64,000 nt of DNA from Candidatus Zixiibacteriota bacterium. Its GTDB lineage: Bacteria; Zixibacteria; MSB-5A5; GN15; FEB-12. A program made the translations under genes and the position numbers. The DNA lies in contig JANQPI010000010.1 in NCBI GenBank assembly GCA_028289585.1, forward strand, positions 620,001 through 684,000, given 5' to 3'. Position 1 is the stretch's first letter. Every line of letters starts with the position of its first letter. This document shows, in pieces, positions 1 to 8,869 of this stretch. The notes below the pieces were generated by a model. That model saw nothing but the letters and a program-made list of their open reading frames with translations, did not search any database and had not been told where the DNA came from.

Positions 1-882
1 ATCACTGGTGACTGGGAACGGTACAGCGAATCGTCTCGCCAGTACGAACGTCTCTCGGGCGAGGTAATGGTTCGGGCAACGCACGCGACCATATCACCGC
101 TCGGCCTTCAAATAGGGGTGCGATCCGTCGAAGGTTGGTTACTGCTTCCGCAGGCGGCAATCAGCTGGCGGCATACGACGGGTTCCTGGCGGTGGCTGCT
201 GACAGCTCGTTATGCCGAACGCGTCCCGTCGTTAGAAGAACTCAATCTGGAGCGTAACGAACTCGGGTTGTATTCCGGCGTCGACTACGTTGAACTTGGC
301 AATTCACAGTTGAAACCGGAACGGCAGGCAATCGCCTCCCTTGACGTGCGACTCGGCCGTCCGGAGCGATCGCTGGAAGTGATGATTGCAGGTGGGCAGA
401 TCTTCGACGGGATCGATTGGGTTGCTGGCGATTCGTCGGGGGTATCTCGATTCCAGCCAACCAACGGCGATATTCAGTTTCTTTCGATCACGGGCCGGCA
501 TCGCTGGCAGCTGGGTCAACTCTTGGCCTGGCATCTGGGAGGGTCACTCAGTTTTATCGATTACGAGGCGATTGACGATCGACCATACACGCCGGAACGA
601 AACGGCTTCGCGGGCCTCGAACTCATCGTCGCCTGGCCGCAGAAGCGCATCACGTTTACGGGGTATGGGGAGCTTCGCTTTGTGGGTCCCTACGAAGGCT
701 ATTCCGGACGACTTCTTGGCAACGAGATTGTTGCGAATGCCAAAGCGGAACTGCGTTATGGTTCGTTCCGCTTCCACTTTGTCGCGGAGAATGCGTTCAG
801 CAACTTCTTTGAGGCGCGGGAATTCTTCCCCCACAGCGGTGTTTACAACTACTTCGGGTTTGTCTGGAACTTCTTCGACTGA
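1..882 (+). CDS. TonB-dependent receptor, C-terminal part (5' truncated by window)
   Basis: The frame is open from base 1, so the gene begins before the window. The visible 293 residues alternate hydrophobic and polar residues as in outer-membrane beta strands. They contain the barrel motif ELGNSQLKPERQ near the middle (the usual N..LKPE segment of TonB-dependent receptors) and end NYFGFVWNFFD, with the terminal aromatic residue typical of outer-membrane proteins. It would be an outer-membrane uptake barrel. The substrate cannot be told because plug and TonB box lie outside the window. The first ATG (67) is internal, not the start. Confidence 0.85.
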   Translation: MTGDWERYSESSRQYERLSGEVMVRATHATISPLGLQIGVRSVEGWLLLPQAAISWRHTTGSWRWLLTARYAERVPSLEELNLERNELGLYSGVDYVELGNSQLKPERQAIASLDVRLGRPERSLEVMIAGGQIFDGIDWVAGDSSGVSRFQPTNGDIQFLSITGRHRWQLGQLLAWHLGGSLSFIDYEAIDDRPYTPERNGFAGLELIVAWPQKRITFTGYGELRFVGPYEGYSGRLLGNEIVANAKAELRYGSFRFHFVAENAFSNFFEAREFFPHSGVYNYFGFVWNFFD

Positions 883-926
883 CGGGCAGCGCTTGACCCC
901 GTGCGCTCTGCACCCTTCCTTGTACC

Positions 927-1484
927 ATGTCTCTGCCCATGACACGCACCGAAGCCTACGAGTTGGTGCTCGACAAAATAGGTACCGGCAATCTTCTTAA
1001 ACACATTCTCTCTGTCGAAGCCGGTATGCGTGCCGTCGCCACGCATCTTAATGCTGATATCGATTATTGGGGGATGGTCGGGTTACTCCATGACCTCGAC
1101 TATCATGCGACAGCAGATGACGAATCACGACATACCTACGTGGCTCGAGAATGGTTAGTGGACCGCGGCTTCGACGATGGGTTCTGGCACGCTATTCACG
1201 CTCACCCGGGTCACGTTGACTGCCAGTCCCCGCTTGACTGGGCTCTCTTTGCGGTCGATCCCACGACCGGCTTCCTCACCGCCGCGGCCCTGCTTCACCC
1301 ATCCCGAGCGCTCGATGGACCCGATCAGACGTTCCTGCTCAAACGCTTCAAGGATAAGCGGTTTGCCCGGGGAGCGACGCGCGCGAACATCGCTGCATGC
1401 AGTGAATTGGGTCTCGAATTACCCGCATTTCTGATGCTCGTGCAGTCGGGAATGCTGACCATCCGTGACCAGCTCCAACTCTAA
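927..1484 (+). CDS. HD-domain phosphohydrolase
   Basis: A 185-residue soluble protein with an HD-superfamily core: a helix containing H (KHILSVEAGM), then GLLHDLDYH with the metal-binding HD pair, then HAIHAHPGH with further histidines. Such proteins hydrolyse phosphate esters or nucleotides with a bound metal; the substrate is unknown. The start could be ATG 927 or ATG 939, and neither has a clear Shine-Dalgarno. Its last codons overlap the GTG of the next gene (1465), so the two are probably co-expressed. Length and motif order fit stand-alone HD hydrolases. Confidence 0.8.
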   Translation: MSLPMTRTEAYELVLDKIGTGNLLKHILSVEAGMRAVATHLNADIDYWGMVGLLHDLDYHATADDESRHTYVAREWLVDRGFDDGFWHAIHAHPGHVDCQSPLDWALFAVDPTTGFLTAAALLHPSRALDGPDQTFLLKRFKDKRFARGATRANIAACSELGLELPAFLMLVQSGMLTIRDQLQL

Positions 1485-2811
1485 GTCGATGGGCGCTCCT
1501 CGTATCTGGCGCCGCGACGTTGTTAGTTGGTCGCTGTACGACTTCGCGAACACAATCTACTCGATGAATATCGTATCGCTCTATTTGAAGCGGTACATCG
1601 TCGAAGATCTGGGCATGGCTGATGCCTGGTTTGATATTCCGTTCGCGATTTCGATGGCGCTGAGTGCCATCCTCGCACCAGCACTTGGGCTACTTTCCGA
1701 TTACGGGACACGGAAAAAGCTCTTTCTCTTTCTGTTTACGCTAACGTGTTGTCTGGCCACAGGTCTTCTCCAGCCGGCCGGTGCGGTAGGTCTCCTGGCT
1801 CTGGCCGCAATCTTTATCATCGCCAATTTTGCCTACGAAGCCGGACAACCGTTTTACAACGCGCTGTTGTATTCCGTTGCCGAAGGGCGATCGGCGCGTT
1901 ATGTGTCAGGAATTGGCGTTGCTCTGGGCTACGTTGGCTCGGTCCTCGGTATGATTCTGGTCATGCCGTTTGTGGATGGGTCACTCTTCTTTGTCGATTT
2001 GCCGGGAATGGACGGATGGGGTAAGACCGCGGCGTTTGTACCAACAGCTGCATTGTTTCTACTCTTTGCGATTCCGACGTTTCTGTTCGTCCGCGAACGA
2101 ACTGGTCTGCCCGGTCGACCAACCCTGCGCGAGGCGTACGTCCGGGTTGGCCGTGACGTTGCCGATGCCCGGAAGTATCCAGGCGTCGTACGGTTTCTCG
2201 TTGCCAACCTGTTCTTTCAGGATACCGTCAACACTGTCATCCTGAACATTGGCATCTACTGCTCACTCGTCCTCGGATTCTCCAACGAAAAGATCAACCT
2301 GTTTCTGATCATCTCAACGCTGACCGCTGTCGCCGGCTCCTGGGTTATCGGGAAGATCGCTCAGCGCTGGTCCCTCAAGAAACTCATGACTGCGATTGCC
2401 TGGGGTTGGATCATCGCTCTCCTCGCGATACTGGTCGTTCGCGTTGAGTGGGGAATATGGATTATTGGCTCGGCCGTGGGCATCTTTTTGGGCGGGCTGT
2501 GGACGGTCAGTCGTCCGATGCTGGCCGAATTGGTGCCCGATGAGGAACTGGGAAAGTTCTTCGGGTTGTTCGGATTCGTGGGGCGCGCGTCAGCGATCAT
2601 CGGTCCGCTTATATGGACCGGCACCGTGGCCCTCTTTGCTCCCGGTACACCGATGGGGAACGGACTTGCCGGGCTTCTGGGTATTCCCGAAGCGGCGATG
2701 GCAACAACGCGCTATCAGGTAGCAGTCGGTGTTCTGGCAGTGATCATGGCAATCGGCTTGCTCATCTTCCGAAACGTTCCCGACCCAGGGCGGTTGCGTC
2801 ATGCCTCGTAA
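1465..2811 (+). CDS. MFS transporter, UMF1/Atg22-like
   Basis: About 448 residues with roughly 12 hydrophobic segments. The N-terminal RDVVSWSLYDFANTIYSMNI resembles the WxLYDFANSxY signature of the UMF1 (Atg22-like) branch of the major facilitator superfamily, and LGLLSDYGTRKKLF is the loop 2-3 motif. It should be an inner-membrane exporter or permease; the substrate is unknown. GTG 1465 overlaps the HD gene by 20 bases; ATG 1489, just after that gene's stop, is an equally possible start. The 3' end overlaps the PHP gene by 11 bases. Confidence 0.83.
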   Translation: MTSSNSKSMGAPRIWRRDVVSWSLYDFANTIYSMNIVSLYLKRYIVEDLGMADAWFDIPFAISMALSAILAPALGLLSDYGTRKKLFLFLFTLTCCLATGLLQPAGAVGLLALAAIFIIANFAYEAGQPFYNALLYSVAEGRSARYVSGIGVALGYVGSVLGMILVMPFVDGSLFFVDLPGMDGWGKTAAFVPTAALFLLFAIPTFLFVRERTGLPGRPTLREAYVRVGRDVADARKYPGVVRFLVANLFFQDTVNTVILNIGIYCSLVLGFSNEKINLFLIISTLTAVAGSWVIGKIAQRWSLKKLMTAIAWGWIIALLAILVVRVEWGIWIIGSAVGIFLGGLWTVSRPMLAELVPDEELGKFFGLFGFVGRASAIIGPLIWTGTVALFAPGTPMGNGLAGLLGIPEAAMATTRYQVAVGVLAVIMAIGLLIFRNVPDPGRLRHAS

Positions 2812-3859
2812 GCTTCCCCAGATCGATGGCTGGTATGTGGCGACGGGTTGTATTCACATGCATACGACGGCCAGCGATGGTTCGGCAACGCTCGACGAAC
2901 TCGCTGCCTACGCCAACGAGACCGGGCTCGACTTCGTCTTTGTCACCGACCATATGACGCTCAAGCACCGTGACGATAAGCGACACGGCTGGTACCAGAA
3001 TACGCTCGTGATCGTCGGGTACGAGCACAACGACCCCGCCGATACTCACCACTTTTTAGTGTTCAAGTCTCCAGGAGTGTACGATTCCCAACTCACACCG
3101 GCGGAGTACGTGGCGGCAGCGGCCCGCGACGATGCGATAAGCATTATTGCTCATCCCGATGAGATCCGAGATCGAATGGAACAATATCCGCCCTATCCGT
3201 GGACCGATTGGTCGGTCGAAGGCTTTACCGGTATCGAGCTTTGGAATCAGATGTCTGAGTGGATGGAACGGCTCACTCCGACCAATCGTCTCTGGCGGAT
3301 CTTCTCGCCCCGGAAGTCGATGTACGGACCGCCGGCGACGACACTCCGCCGGTGGGACGACCTCAATCGCGATCGCAAGATTGTTGGCGTCGGTTCGGTT
3401 GATGCTCACGCGTTTCCTGTCGCGATCGGACCACTGACCGTTCGCATCTTTCCATACAAAGTCCACTTTCGTTCGATTCGCTCCTATCTCTTGCTGTCCG
3501 AGACACTGCCCGTCGACGCGCACCAGGCCGAGCAACACTGTTTCGACGCGTTGCGCGAAGCTCGGCTATTCTTTGCCAACGTTCGCTGGGGGGATCCAAT
3601 CGGCTTTTCATTCACCGTGGAGAACTCCGAACGCCGCGTGACAATCGGTGAGTCACTTGAGTCCGCAAACAGGGCGGTTGCCCGCGTAGCGGTGCCGCGC
3701 TCCGCGTCGATTCGACTCATTCACAACAGTCAGGTGATGAGCACTGCCCATGGCCATAAACTTGAAGCCGCCCTGTCCGAACCTGGGCTCTATCGTGTCG
3801 AAGCGTTTCGCCGCCGTCGCGGGTGGATCTACTCGAATCATATTCGGGTTGGATGCTGA
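2801..3859 (+). CDS. PHP-domain metal-dependent phosphoesterase
   Basis: A 352-residue protein with the four PHP motifs in order: GCIHMHTTASDG (HxH), FVFVTDH, IIAHPDE and VGSVDAHAF. These residues bind a trinuclear metal site that hydrolyses phosphoesters. The closing 90 residues form a beta-rich domain seen in stand-alone PHP proteins of the CehA type. Start ATG 2801 lies inside the end of the MFS gene and the stop overlaps the next gene as ATGCTGA, so it is tightly coupled to both neighbours. The substrate is unknown. Confidence 0.82.
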   Translation: MPRKLPQIDGWYVATGCIHMHTTASDGSATLDELAAYANETGLDFVFVTDHMTLKHRDDKRHGWYQNTLVIVGYEHNDPADTHHFLVFKSPGVYDSQLTPAEYVAAAARDDAISIIAHPDEIRDRMEQYPPYPWTDWSVEGFTGIELWNQMSEWMERLTPTNRLWRIFSPRKSMYGPPATTLRRWDDLNRDRKIVGVGSVDAHAFPVAIGPLTVRIFPYKVHFRSIRSYLLLSETLPVDAHQAEQHCFDALREARLFFANVRWGDPIGFSFTVENSERRVTIGESLESANRAVARVAVPRSASIRLIHNSQVMSTAHGHKLEAALSEPGLYRVEAFRRRRGWIYSNHIRVGC

Positions 3860-4257
3860 CGATGACCACCGATGCATCGCGGCTGATACTGATTGATGTT
3901 ACGCTACCGTCACCGGTCGTTGCTCGCGGGAAGTTTGTTGTCATTGCCGGTCCAGGTGGTGACCTCCTCGCTCTGGCGCCCTTACAGACCTGCCGCTACC
4001 ACGCCGAAATCGTTGCCAGGGTGGCGGACCGATTGGCTATGGCTGGCGACTGGTCCACCGGTCGCGAACTCTTTGAGTTGATCGAGCCGGGATGGACGAT
4101 CGTGGGTGGGGGATGGTGGGACGCCGATCCGGCAGGGTTACTACGTTGGTACGGACACTCAACCGCGTATGGTGCGGTGGAGGCCGAGCAGCTCAACGTG
4201 TGGCTCTCTCACCCTGAGTTTCCCGACTCGCTGAGGCATACGGTTGACCTTCCGTAG
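3853..4257 (+). CDS. Janus/Ocnus-family (phosphohistidine phosphatase-like) protein
   Basis: About 134 residues. RYHAEIVARVADRL, then IVGGGWW, then YGHSTAYG followed by HPEFPD line up in order with animal PHPT1 as I remember it (EYHADIYDKV, CLGGGR, YGYSMAYG, KYPDYE). His50 (counted from ATG 3853) matches the catalytic His53 of PHPT1, and the phosphate-binding Y-G-x-S-x-A-Y-G loop is intact. The predicted role is phosphohistidine or phospholysine phosphatase, or a related phospho-ligand function. The start is ATG 3853 (ATGCTGA overlap with the PHP stop) or 3862; the open frame reaches back to 3823 inside the PHP gene. The family is best known from animals. Confidence 0.7.
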   Translation: MLTMTTDASRLILIDVTLPSPVVARGKFVVIAGPGGDLLALAPLQTCRYHAEIVARVADRLAMAGDWSTGRELFELIEPGWTIVGGGWWDADPAGLLRWYGHSTAYGAVEAEQLNVWLSHPEFPDSLRHTVDLP

Positions 4258-4350
4258 CGAATCGGATGGCCCTGGCTAAGTGTAAGTCTGTCAAGCTATT
4301 CGAGCGCCGACTTGATCCGCTGCAGGGGAACTTCGCAGGGCCGATTACGG

Positions 4351-4379
4351 TTGACAGAGAGATGACAACGGTCTACCCT
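4351..4379 (+). promoter_or_regulatory. sigma70-type promoter of the nuo operon
   Basis: TTGACA (4351-4356), 17-bp spacer, TACCCT (4374-4379), placing the transcript start about 4386, some 33 bases before nuoA. It lies in the 161-base gap between the Ocnus-like gene and nuoA, where an operon promoter is expected. Confidence 0.6.
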
Positions 4380-4418
4380 TGACGAAATTCGTTCGGGACC
4401 TCTCAGGCGACATGTACA

Positions 4419-4775
4419 ATGTTTGACGAAATAGTTCCTATCCTCATTCTCCTGGTCGTAACGACCGGGTTGGCGGTCATTCTCAGCGGCGTTTCGCTGT
4501 TTCTGGGCCGGCGAACCAAGTTGGGTGATAAGAACATCCCGTACGAGTGTGGCATCCCGCCGAAAGGGTCGACCCGCGATCCGGTGCCGGTGAAGTTTTA
4601 CATGGTGGCGATTTCGTTCATCCTGTTCGATCTCGAACTGATCTTCCTGGTGCCGTACGCGATGGTGGCTCGTGAGTTGGGGCTGTTCGGCTTTGTCGCC
4701 GTCCTCATCTTCGCCACCATCATTCTGGTTGGCTATTTCTATGAAATTGGCAAAGGGGCGCTCCGATGGGATTAG
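4419..4775 (+). CDS. nuoA: NADH-quinone oxidoreductase subunit A
   Basis: 118 residues with three membrane helices. The conserved loop [10 protein letters not shown] and the [15 protein letters not shown] segment are diagnostic of NuoA, including acidic residues in the second helix that take part in coupling quinone reduction to proton pumping. It is the first gene of the complex I operon. Its stop overlaps the nuoB start (ATGGGATTAG), giving translational coupling. Confidence 0.97.
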   Translation: MFDEIVPILILLVVTTGLAVILSGVSLFLGRRTKLGDKNIPYECGIPPKGSTRDPVPVKFYMVAISFILFDLELIFLVPYAMVARELGLFGFVAVLIFATIILVGYFYEIGKGALRWD

Positions 4776-5269
4776 AAGAGAAGATTCCTGACTCCGTAAT
4801 CATGACCTCGCTCGACAAGATGGTTAATTGGGCGCACAAGCGCTCGATGTGGCCACTCGGGTTTGGGTTGGCCTGTTGTGCCATCGAAATGATCTCTACG
4901 TTTTCGGCGCACTTTGACTTGGCGCGCTACGGGATGGAGGTCATGCGACCGTCACCCCGTCAGGCCGACCTGATGATTGTCGCCGGTCGTGTCTCCCGCA
5001 AGATGGCCCCCGTGGTGAAGCGTTTGTATGAGCAGATGCCAAATCCGAAATGGGTTATCTCGATGGGAGCCTGTGCGTCCTGTGGTGGCGTATTTAACAA
5101 CTACGCACTCGTACAGGGCGTCGACCGGGTCATTCCTGTCGACATCTACGTGCCCGGTTGTCCACCGCGTCCGGAACAGCTCATGGACGGTGTCTTGAAG
5201 CTACATGCGAAGGTTGAGACGGAATCGCTTAAGGACAAGCGAGAGGAGTGGGGTACGAAGATTGCCTGA
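4766..5269 (+). CDS. nuoB: NADH-quinone oxidoreductase subunit B
   Basis: 167 residues carrying the ligands of terminal cluster N2: tandem Cys37-Cys38 in GLACCAIEM, the cysteine pair in GACASCGG, and PGCPPRPE. NuoB sits in the peripheral arm at the quinone site and passes electrons from N2 to quinone. Length is normal. The start inside the end of nuoA is fixed by the overlap. Confidence 0.97.
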   Translation: MGLEEKIPDSVIMTSLDKMVNWAHKRSMWPLGFGLACCAIEMISTFSAHFDLARYGMEVMRPSPRQADLMIVAGRVSRKMAPVVKRLYEQMPNPKWVISMGACASCGGVFNNYALVQGVDRVIPVDIYVPGCPPRPEQLMDGVLKLHAKVETESLKDKREEWGTKIA

Positions 5270-5317
5270 TCGGTTCCTCTCAGGTGTCGAATCACTATTC
5301 TTCCCATAACGCCCCTT

Positions 5318-5863
5318 GTGAAAATGACCACAAACGCATCTCAGCACCGTGACCTTATTCATCGCTTTGTCACCGAGACATTCGGTCAGTACGTACTGTC
5401 GCATGATGACTTTCGCGGTGATCTCTCACTTTACATCAAAGCCGAAGGGCTCATCCCGATCTGCGAGGCTTTTCTTGAGGATGACAGCCTGCAGGTTCAC
5501 TTCCTGGCAGACTTAACCGTTGTCGACTGGCTTGACACCGAACGGGGTGACGAGCACGGTCGATTTGAGGTCGTCTATAACCTCTGGTCGATGCGACACA
5601 ACTACCGATTCTTTCTCAAAGTCTTTCTGCCCGACACCGAACCCCGGGTAGCCTCGCTGACAGATCTCTGGCAGGGGGCGAATTGGATGGAGCGCGAAGC
5701 GTATGACCTGTTTGGTATCGATTTCGTTGGCCATCCGAACCTTGAAAAGATTCTCACACCAGATGATTTAGACGGATTCCCGTTGCGGAAGGATTTCCCG
5801 CTCACCTACGAGGTGCCGCACTTTACGTGGAATAAGGACCAGCCGCCGGAGGTGATCCGATGA
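5318..5863 (+). CDS. nuoC: NADH-quinone oxidoreductase subunit C
   Basis: 181 residues. The 30-kDa-subunit signature is present as WMEREAYDLFGIDFVGHPNLEKIL followed by LRKDFPL. It is a separate protein, not fused to nuoD as in E. coli. GTG 5318 and ATG 5324 are both possible starts (V/M-K-M-T). It follows nuoB after 48 bases and overlaps nuoD by ATGA. It is a peripheral-arm scaffold near the quinone channel. Confidence 0.95.
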   Translation: MKMTTNASQHRDLIHRFVTETFGQYVLSHDDFRGDLSLYIKAEGLIPICEAFLEDDSLQVHFLADLTVVDWLDTERGDEHGRFEVVYNLWSMRHNYRFFLKVFLPDTEPRVASLTDLWQGANWMEREAYDLFGIDFVGHPNLEKILTPDDLDGFPLRKDFPLTYEVPHFTWNKDQPPEVIR

Positions 5864-7044
5864 CGACAGCGACGGCGGAAGCAAAAACGCTGACCATTAA
5901 CATGGGGCCCCAGCACCCGTCGACCCATGGCGTACTCCGCGTCGAACTTGAGGTCGAGGGCGAAACGGTCGTTAAAGCGACGCCAATCATTGGTTACCTG
6001 CATACGGGTATCGAAAAGACGATGGAGTCGAAACTCTATTACAAGGCGGCTCCGTGTACTGACCGTATGGATTACCTCGCGCCGATGTCCAACAATCTCG
6101 GCTATGCTCTTGCGGTCGAGAAGCTGATGGACATCGATGTCCCTGACAAAGTCAAATGGGCGCGCGTCTGTCTCGCCGAACTGACACGTCTTAACTCGCA
6201 CCTCGTTTGGCTTGGCACCCACGCTCTTGATTTGGGGGCGATGTCGATGGTGCTCTATGCGATGCGCGATCGTGAGTCAGTGGTGGATATCTACGAAGCG
6301 TGCGGTGGCCAGCGGATGATGACAACCTACATCCGTATCGGCGGATTGGCCGACGATTTACCGAAAGATTTCGACAAACGCGTTCGCAACACCTTGAAGC
6401 AGATTAAAGCCGGCATTGCCGACTACGAAACGCTGCTGAAGGAAAACCAGATCTTCATCAATCGCACCAAAGATGTTGCCGTCATATCGGCCGAGGATGC
6501 GATCAACTGGTCTCTCTCCGGGCCAATGCTGCGCGGCTCCGGAATCGCTCGCGACCTCCGCAAGGACGCCCCCTACTCCGGGTACGAGAATTTCGATTTC
6601 AAAGTCTGTATCGGGGAGAAGGGGGACGCCTACGACCGCTACCGGCTTCGCATCGAAGAGATGAACGAATCAATCAAGATTATTGAGCAGGCACTCGACG
6701 GCATGCCCGAGGGGCCATCCCGGGCCCATGTGCCGGGCGTGGTCTTGCCACCGAAACTTGATGTCCTCGAAAAAATGGAGTCGATGATCTTCCATTTCAA
6801 GATCATCACGCACGGTTTTGATGCTCCCGTTGGCGGTGTCTACCAGGGTATCGAATCCCCCAAGGGTGAGCTTGGCTTCTATATCGCGGGAGATGGTACC
6901 AACATGCCCCGACGCATCCGCGTTCGTCCCCCGTCGTTCATCAATCTGGCGTCACTACCAAAGCTCTGCGAAGGGCAGATGCTGTCGGATGTTGTCTGTG
7001 CGATCGGATCGATCGATATCGTGCTGGGGGAAGTCGACCGATGA
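5860..7044 (+). CDS. nuoD: NADH-quinone oxidoreductase subunit D
   Basis: 394 residues, the normal length of a stand-alone 49-kDa subunit. NMGPQHPSTHGVLR near the N-terminus carries the His loop of the quinone pocket. GYLHTGIEK, DRMDYLAPMSNN and the terminal SIDIVLGEVDR are also family signatures. It forms the quinone-reduction chamber with NuoB. It overlaps both nuoC and nuoE by ATGA-type junctions. Confidence 0.97.
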   Translation: MTTATAEAKTLTINMGPQHPSTHGVLRVELEVEGETVVKATPIIGYLHTGIEKTMESKLYYKAAPCTDRMDYLAPMSNNLGYALAVEKLMDIDVPDKVKWARVCLAELTRLNSHLVWLGTHALDLGAMSMVLYAMRDRESVVDIYEACGGQRMMTTYIRIGGLADDLPKDFDKRVRNTLKQIKAGIADYETLLKENQIFINRTKDVAVISAEDAINWSLSGPMLRGSGIARDLRKDAPYSGYENFDFKVCIGEKGDAYDRYRLRIEEMNESIKIIEQALDGMPEGPSRAHVPGVVLPPKLDVLEKMESMIFHFKIITHGFDAPVGGVYQGIESPKGELGFYIAGDGTNMPRRIRVRPPSFINLASLPKLCEGQMLSDVVCAIGSIDIVLGEVDR

Positions 7045-7517
7045 TTCTGACCGATGAATCCGTTAAGGCGATGAAGGAGGCGGTTGGTCGCTATCCCAAG
7101 AAGAAGTCGGCAATCCTACCGTGTCTCACGATTGCGCATCGCCAGATCGGCCATTTGAATGATGACATCTATCGGGAAATCGCTCGGGCGGTGAACATTC
7201 CGTATGTCGAGATCGCCGAGGCCGCGACATTCTACACGTTCTTTCCCAAGCAGCCGGTTGGCAAACACCATATTCAGGTGTGTCATAATATATCATGTGC
7301 TCTCGTCGGGGCTGATGGACTCTGTTCGTACCTCGAAGAGAAGCTGGGCATCAGGAAGGGAGAGACCACCCCGGATAAGGAGTTTTCGCTCGTTTCGGTC
7401 GAGTGTCTGGGCTCGTGTGCAACCGCGCCTATGATGCAGGTCGGTGACGATTTCTACGAAAACCTCAACCGAGCAAAGGTGGACGAGATCCTGAGCGAGT
7501 TGAAGGAAAAGACCTAG
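7041..7517 (+). CDS. nuoE: NADH-quinone oxidoreductase subunit E
   Basis: 158 residues with the thioredoxin-like 2Fe-2S fold. The four ligands are in VCHNISC and ECLGSC (C-x4-C and C-x3-C), holding cluster N1a. It partners NuoF in the NADH dehydrogenase module. The start overlaps the nuoD stop (ATGA), and nuoF follows after two bases. Confidence 0.96.
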   Translation: MILTDESVKAMKEAVGRYPKKKSAILPCLTIAHRQIGHLNDDIYREIARAVNIPYVEIAEAATFYTFFPKQPVGKHHIQVCHNISCALVGADGLCSYLEEKLGIRKGETTPDKEFSLVSVECLGSCATAPMMQVGDDFYENLNRAKVDEILSELKEKT

Positions 7518-7519
7518 CC

Positions 7520-8857
7520 ATGCACTACTCTCCTGTCATTACGAACGCCGATCAGGCGATTAAATCCGACAAGCTTCATCTCTTCCGCTATGTCGAGGAC
7601 CCCAATCAAAAGCAGATCGACACCTACATGACTCATGGTGGCTACACGGCGTGGAAGAAAGTCCTGAACGACATGTCGCCCGAGGCAGTCACTGGCGAGG
7701 TCAAGGAGTCGGGGCTGCGGGGTCGCGGGGGAGCCGGTTTCCCCACCGGCGTGAAATGGGGATTCGTGCCGAAGGATTCGACCAAGCCGCGCTACTTGAT
7801 CTGCAATGCCGACGAGTCCGAGCCGGGGACCTGCAAGGATCGTGTTCTCATGGAGCGGGATCCACACGGTATGATCGAGGGTATGGCGATCGCCAGTTTT
7901 GCGATTAAGTCCAATCTCATGTTCTGCTATATCCGCGGCGAGTTTGGCGAGTGCATCCGTGCAACTGAGGCAGCGATGCACGAGGCTTATGACAAGGGGA
8001 TGCTCGGCAAGAATATCATGGGAACCGGATATGACCTCGACATGGTCATCCATACCGGGGGTGGTGCCTACATCTGCGGTGAAGAAACCGCGTTGCTCAA
8101 CTCGTTAGAGGGGGAACGCGGCATGTCACGAGTCAAACCACCCTTCCCCGCGGTGGAGGGGCTCTACGCCTGTCCGACGATTGTGAACAACGTCGAAACG
8201 CTGGCCGCGGTGCCGTTTATCGTCAACAACGGTGCGGCCTGGTACAAGTCGATGGGGACCGAAAAGTCGGCCGGCACGAAGCTCTTCTCACTGACCGGTC
8301 ATATCAATCGTCCCGGTAATTTCGAAGTTGAACTCGGCATGCCGCTCAAGGATATGATCTACTCGCCCGAGTTCGGAAACGGTATCCCCGACGGGAAGAA
8401 GCTGAAAGCCGTCATTCCCGGTGGCGCATCGACACCCTACCTGACACCAGAACAGGTTGAAACGGTCCTTCTCGACTACGAATCGATGGAAGAACATGGG
8501 TCGATGCTGGGCTCCGGTGCGATCATTGTTCTCAACGAGGACACGTGTATCATCTGGTCAATCTACAAGCTCATTCACTTCTTCCGGCACGAGTCGTGCG
8601 GAAAGTGTACGCCGTGTCGAGAGGGCACGGGATGGTTAGAGCAGATCATCAAGTCGATTCTCGATGGCAAGGGGAAGCCTGGCGATATCGAACGGATCGA
8701 AGATCTGTGCGAGAATATTTTGGGACGGACAATCTGCCCGCTCGGGGATGCTGCGGTTATGCCCATTCAGTCAGCCGTGAAGCACTTCCGAGGTGAGTGG
8801 GAATTTGCCATCGAGCATGGTCGTCCGATGGTGAAGACTGATTTCGCCTTTACCTAA
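7520..8857 (+). CDS. nuoF: NADH-quinone oxidoreductase subunit F
   Basis: 445 residues. GRGGAGFPTGVKWGF is the NADH-binding glycine-rich loop, GGGAYICGEETALLNSLEG the FMN-binding region, and SCGKCTPCREG with a later CPLGDAA supplies the four cysteines of cluster N3. It oxidises NADH through FMN and feeds electrons to NuoE and NuoG. Length matches the family. Confidence 0.97.
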   Translation: MHYSPVITNADQAIKSDKLHLFRYVEDPNQKQIDTYMTHGGYTAWKKVLNDMSPEAVTGEVKESGLRGRGGAGFPTGVKWGFVPKDSTKPRYLICNADESEPGTCKDRVLMERDPHGMIEGMAIASFAIKSNLMFCYIRGEFGECIRATEAAMHEAYDKGMLGKNIMGTGYDLDMVIHTGGGAYICGEETALLNSLEGERGMSRVKPPFPAVEGLYACPTIVNNVETLAAVPFIVNNGAAWYKSMGTEKSAGTKLFSLTGHINRPGNFEVELGMPLKDMIYSPEFGNGIPDGKKLKAVIPGGASTPYLTPEQVETVLLDYESMEEHGSMLGSGAIIVLNEDTCIIWSIYKLIHFFRHESCGKCTPCREGTGWLEQIIKSILDGKGKPGDIERIEDLCENILGRTICPLGDAAVMPIQSAVKHFRGEWEFAIEHGRPMVKTDFAFT

Positions 8858-8869
8858 GCAGGAACGATA

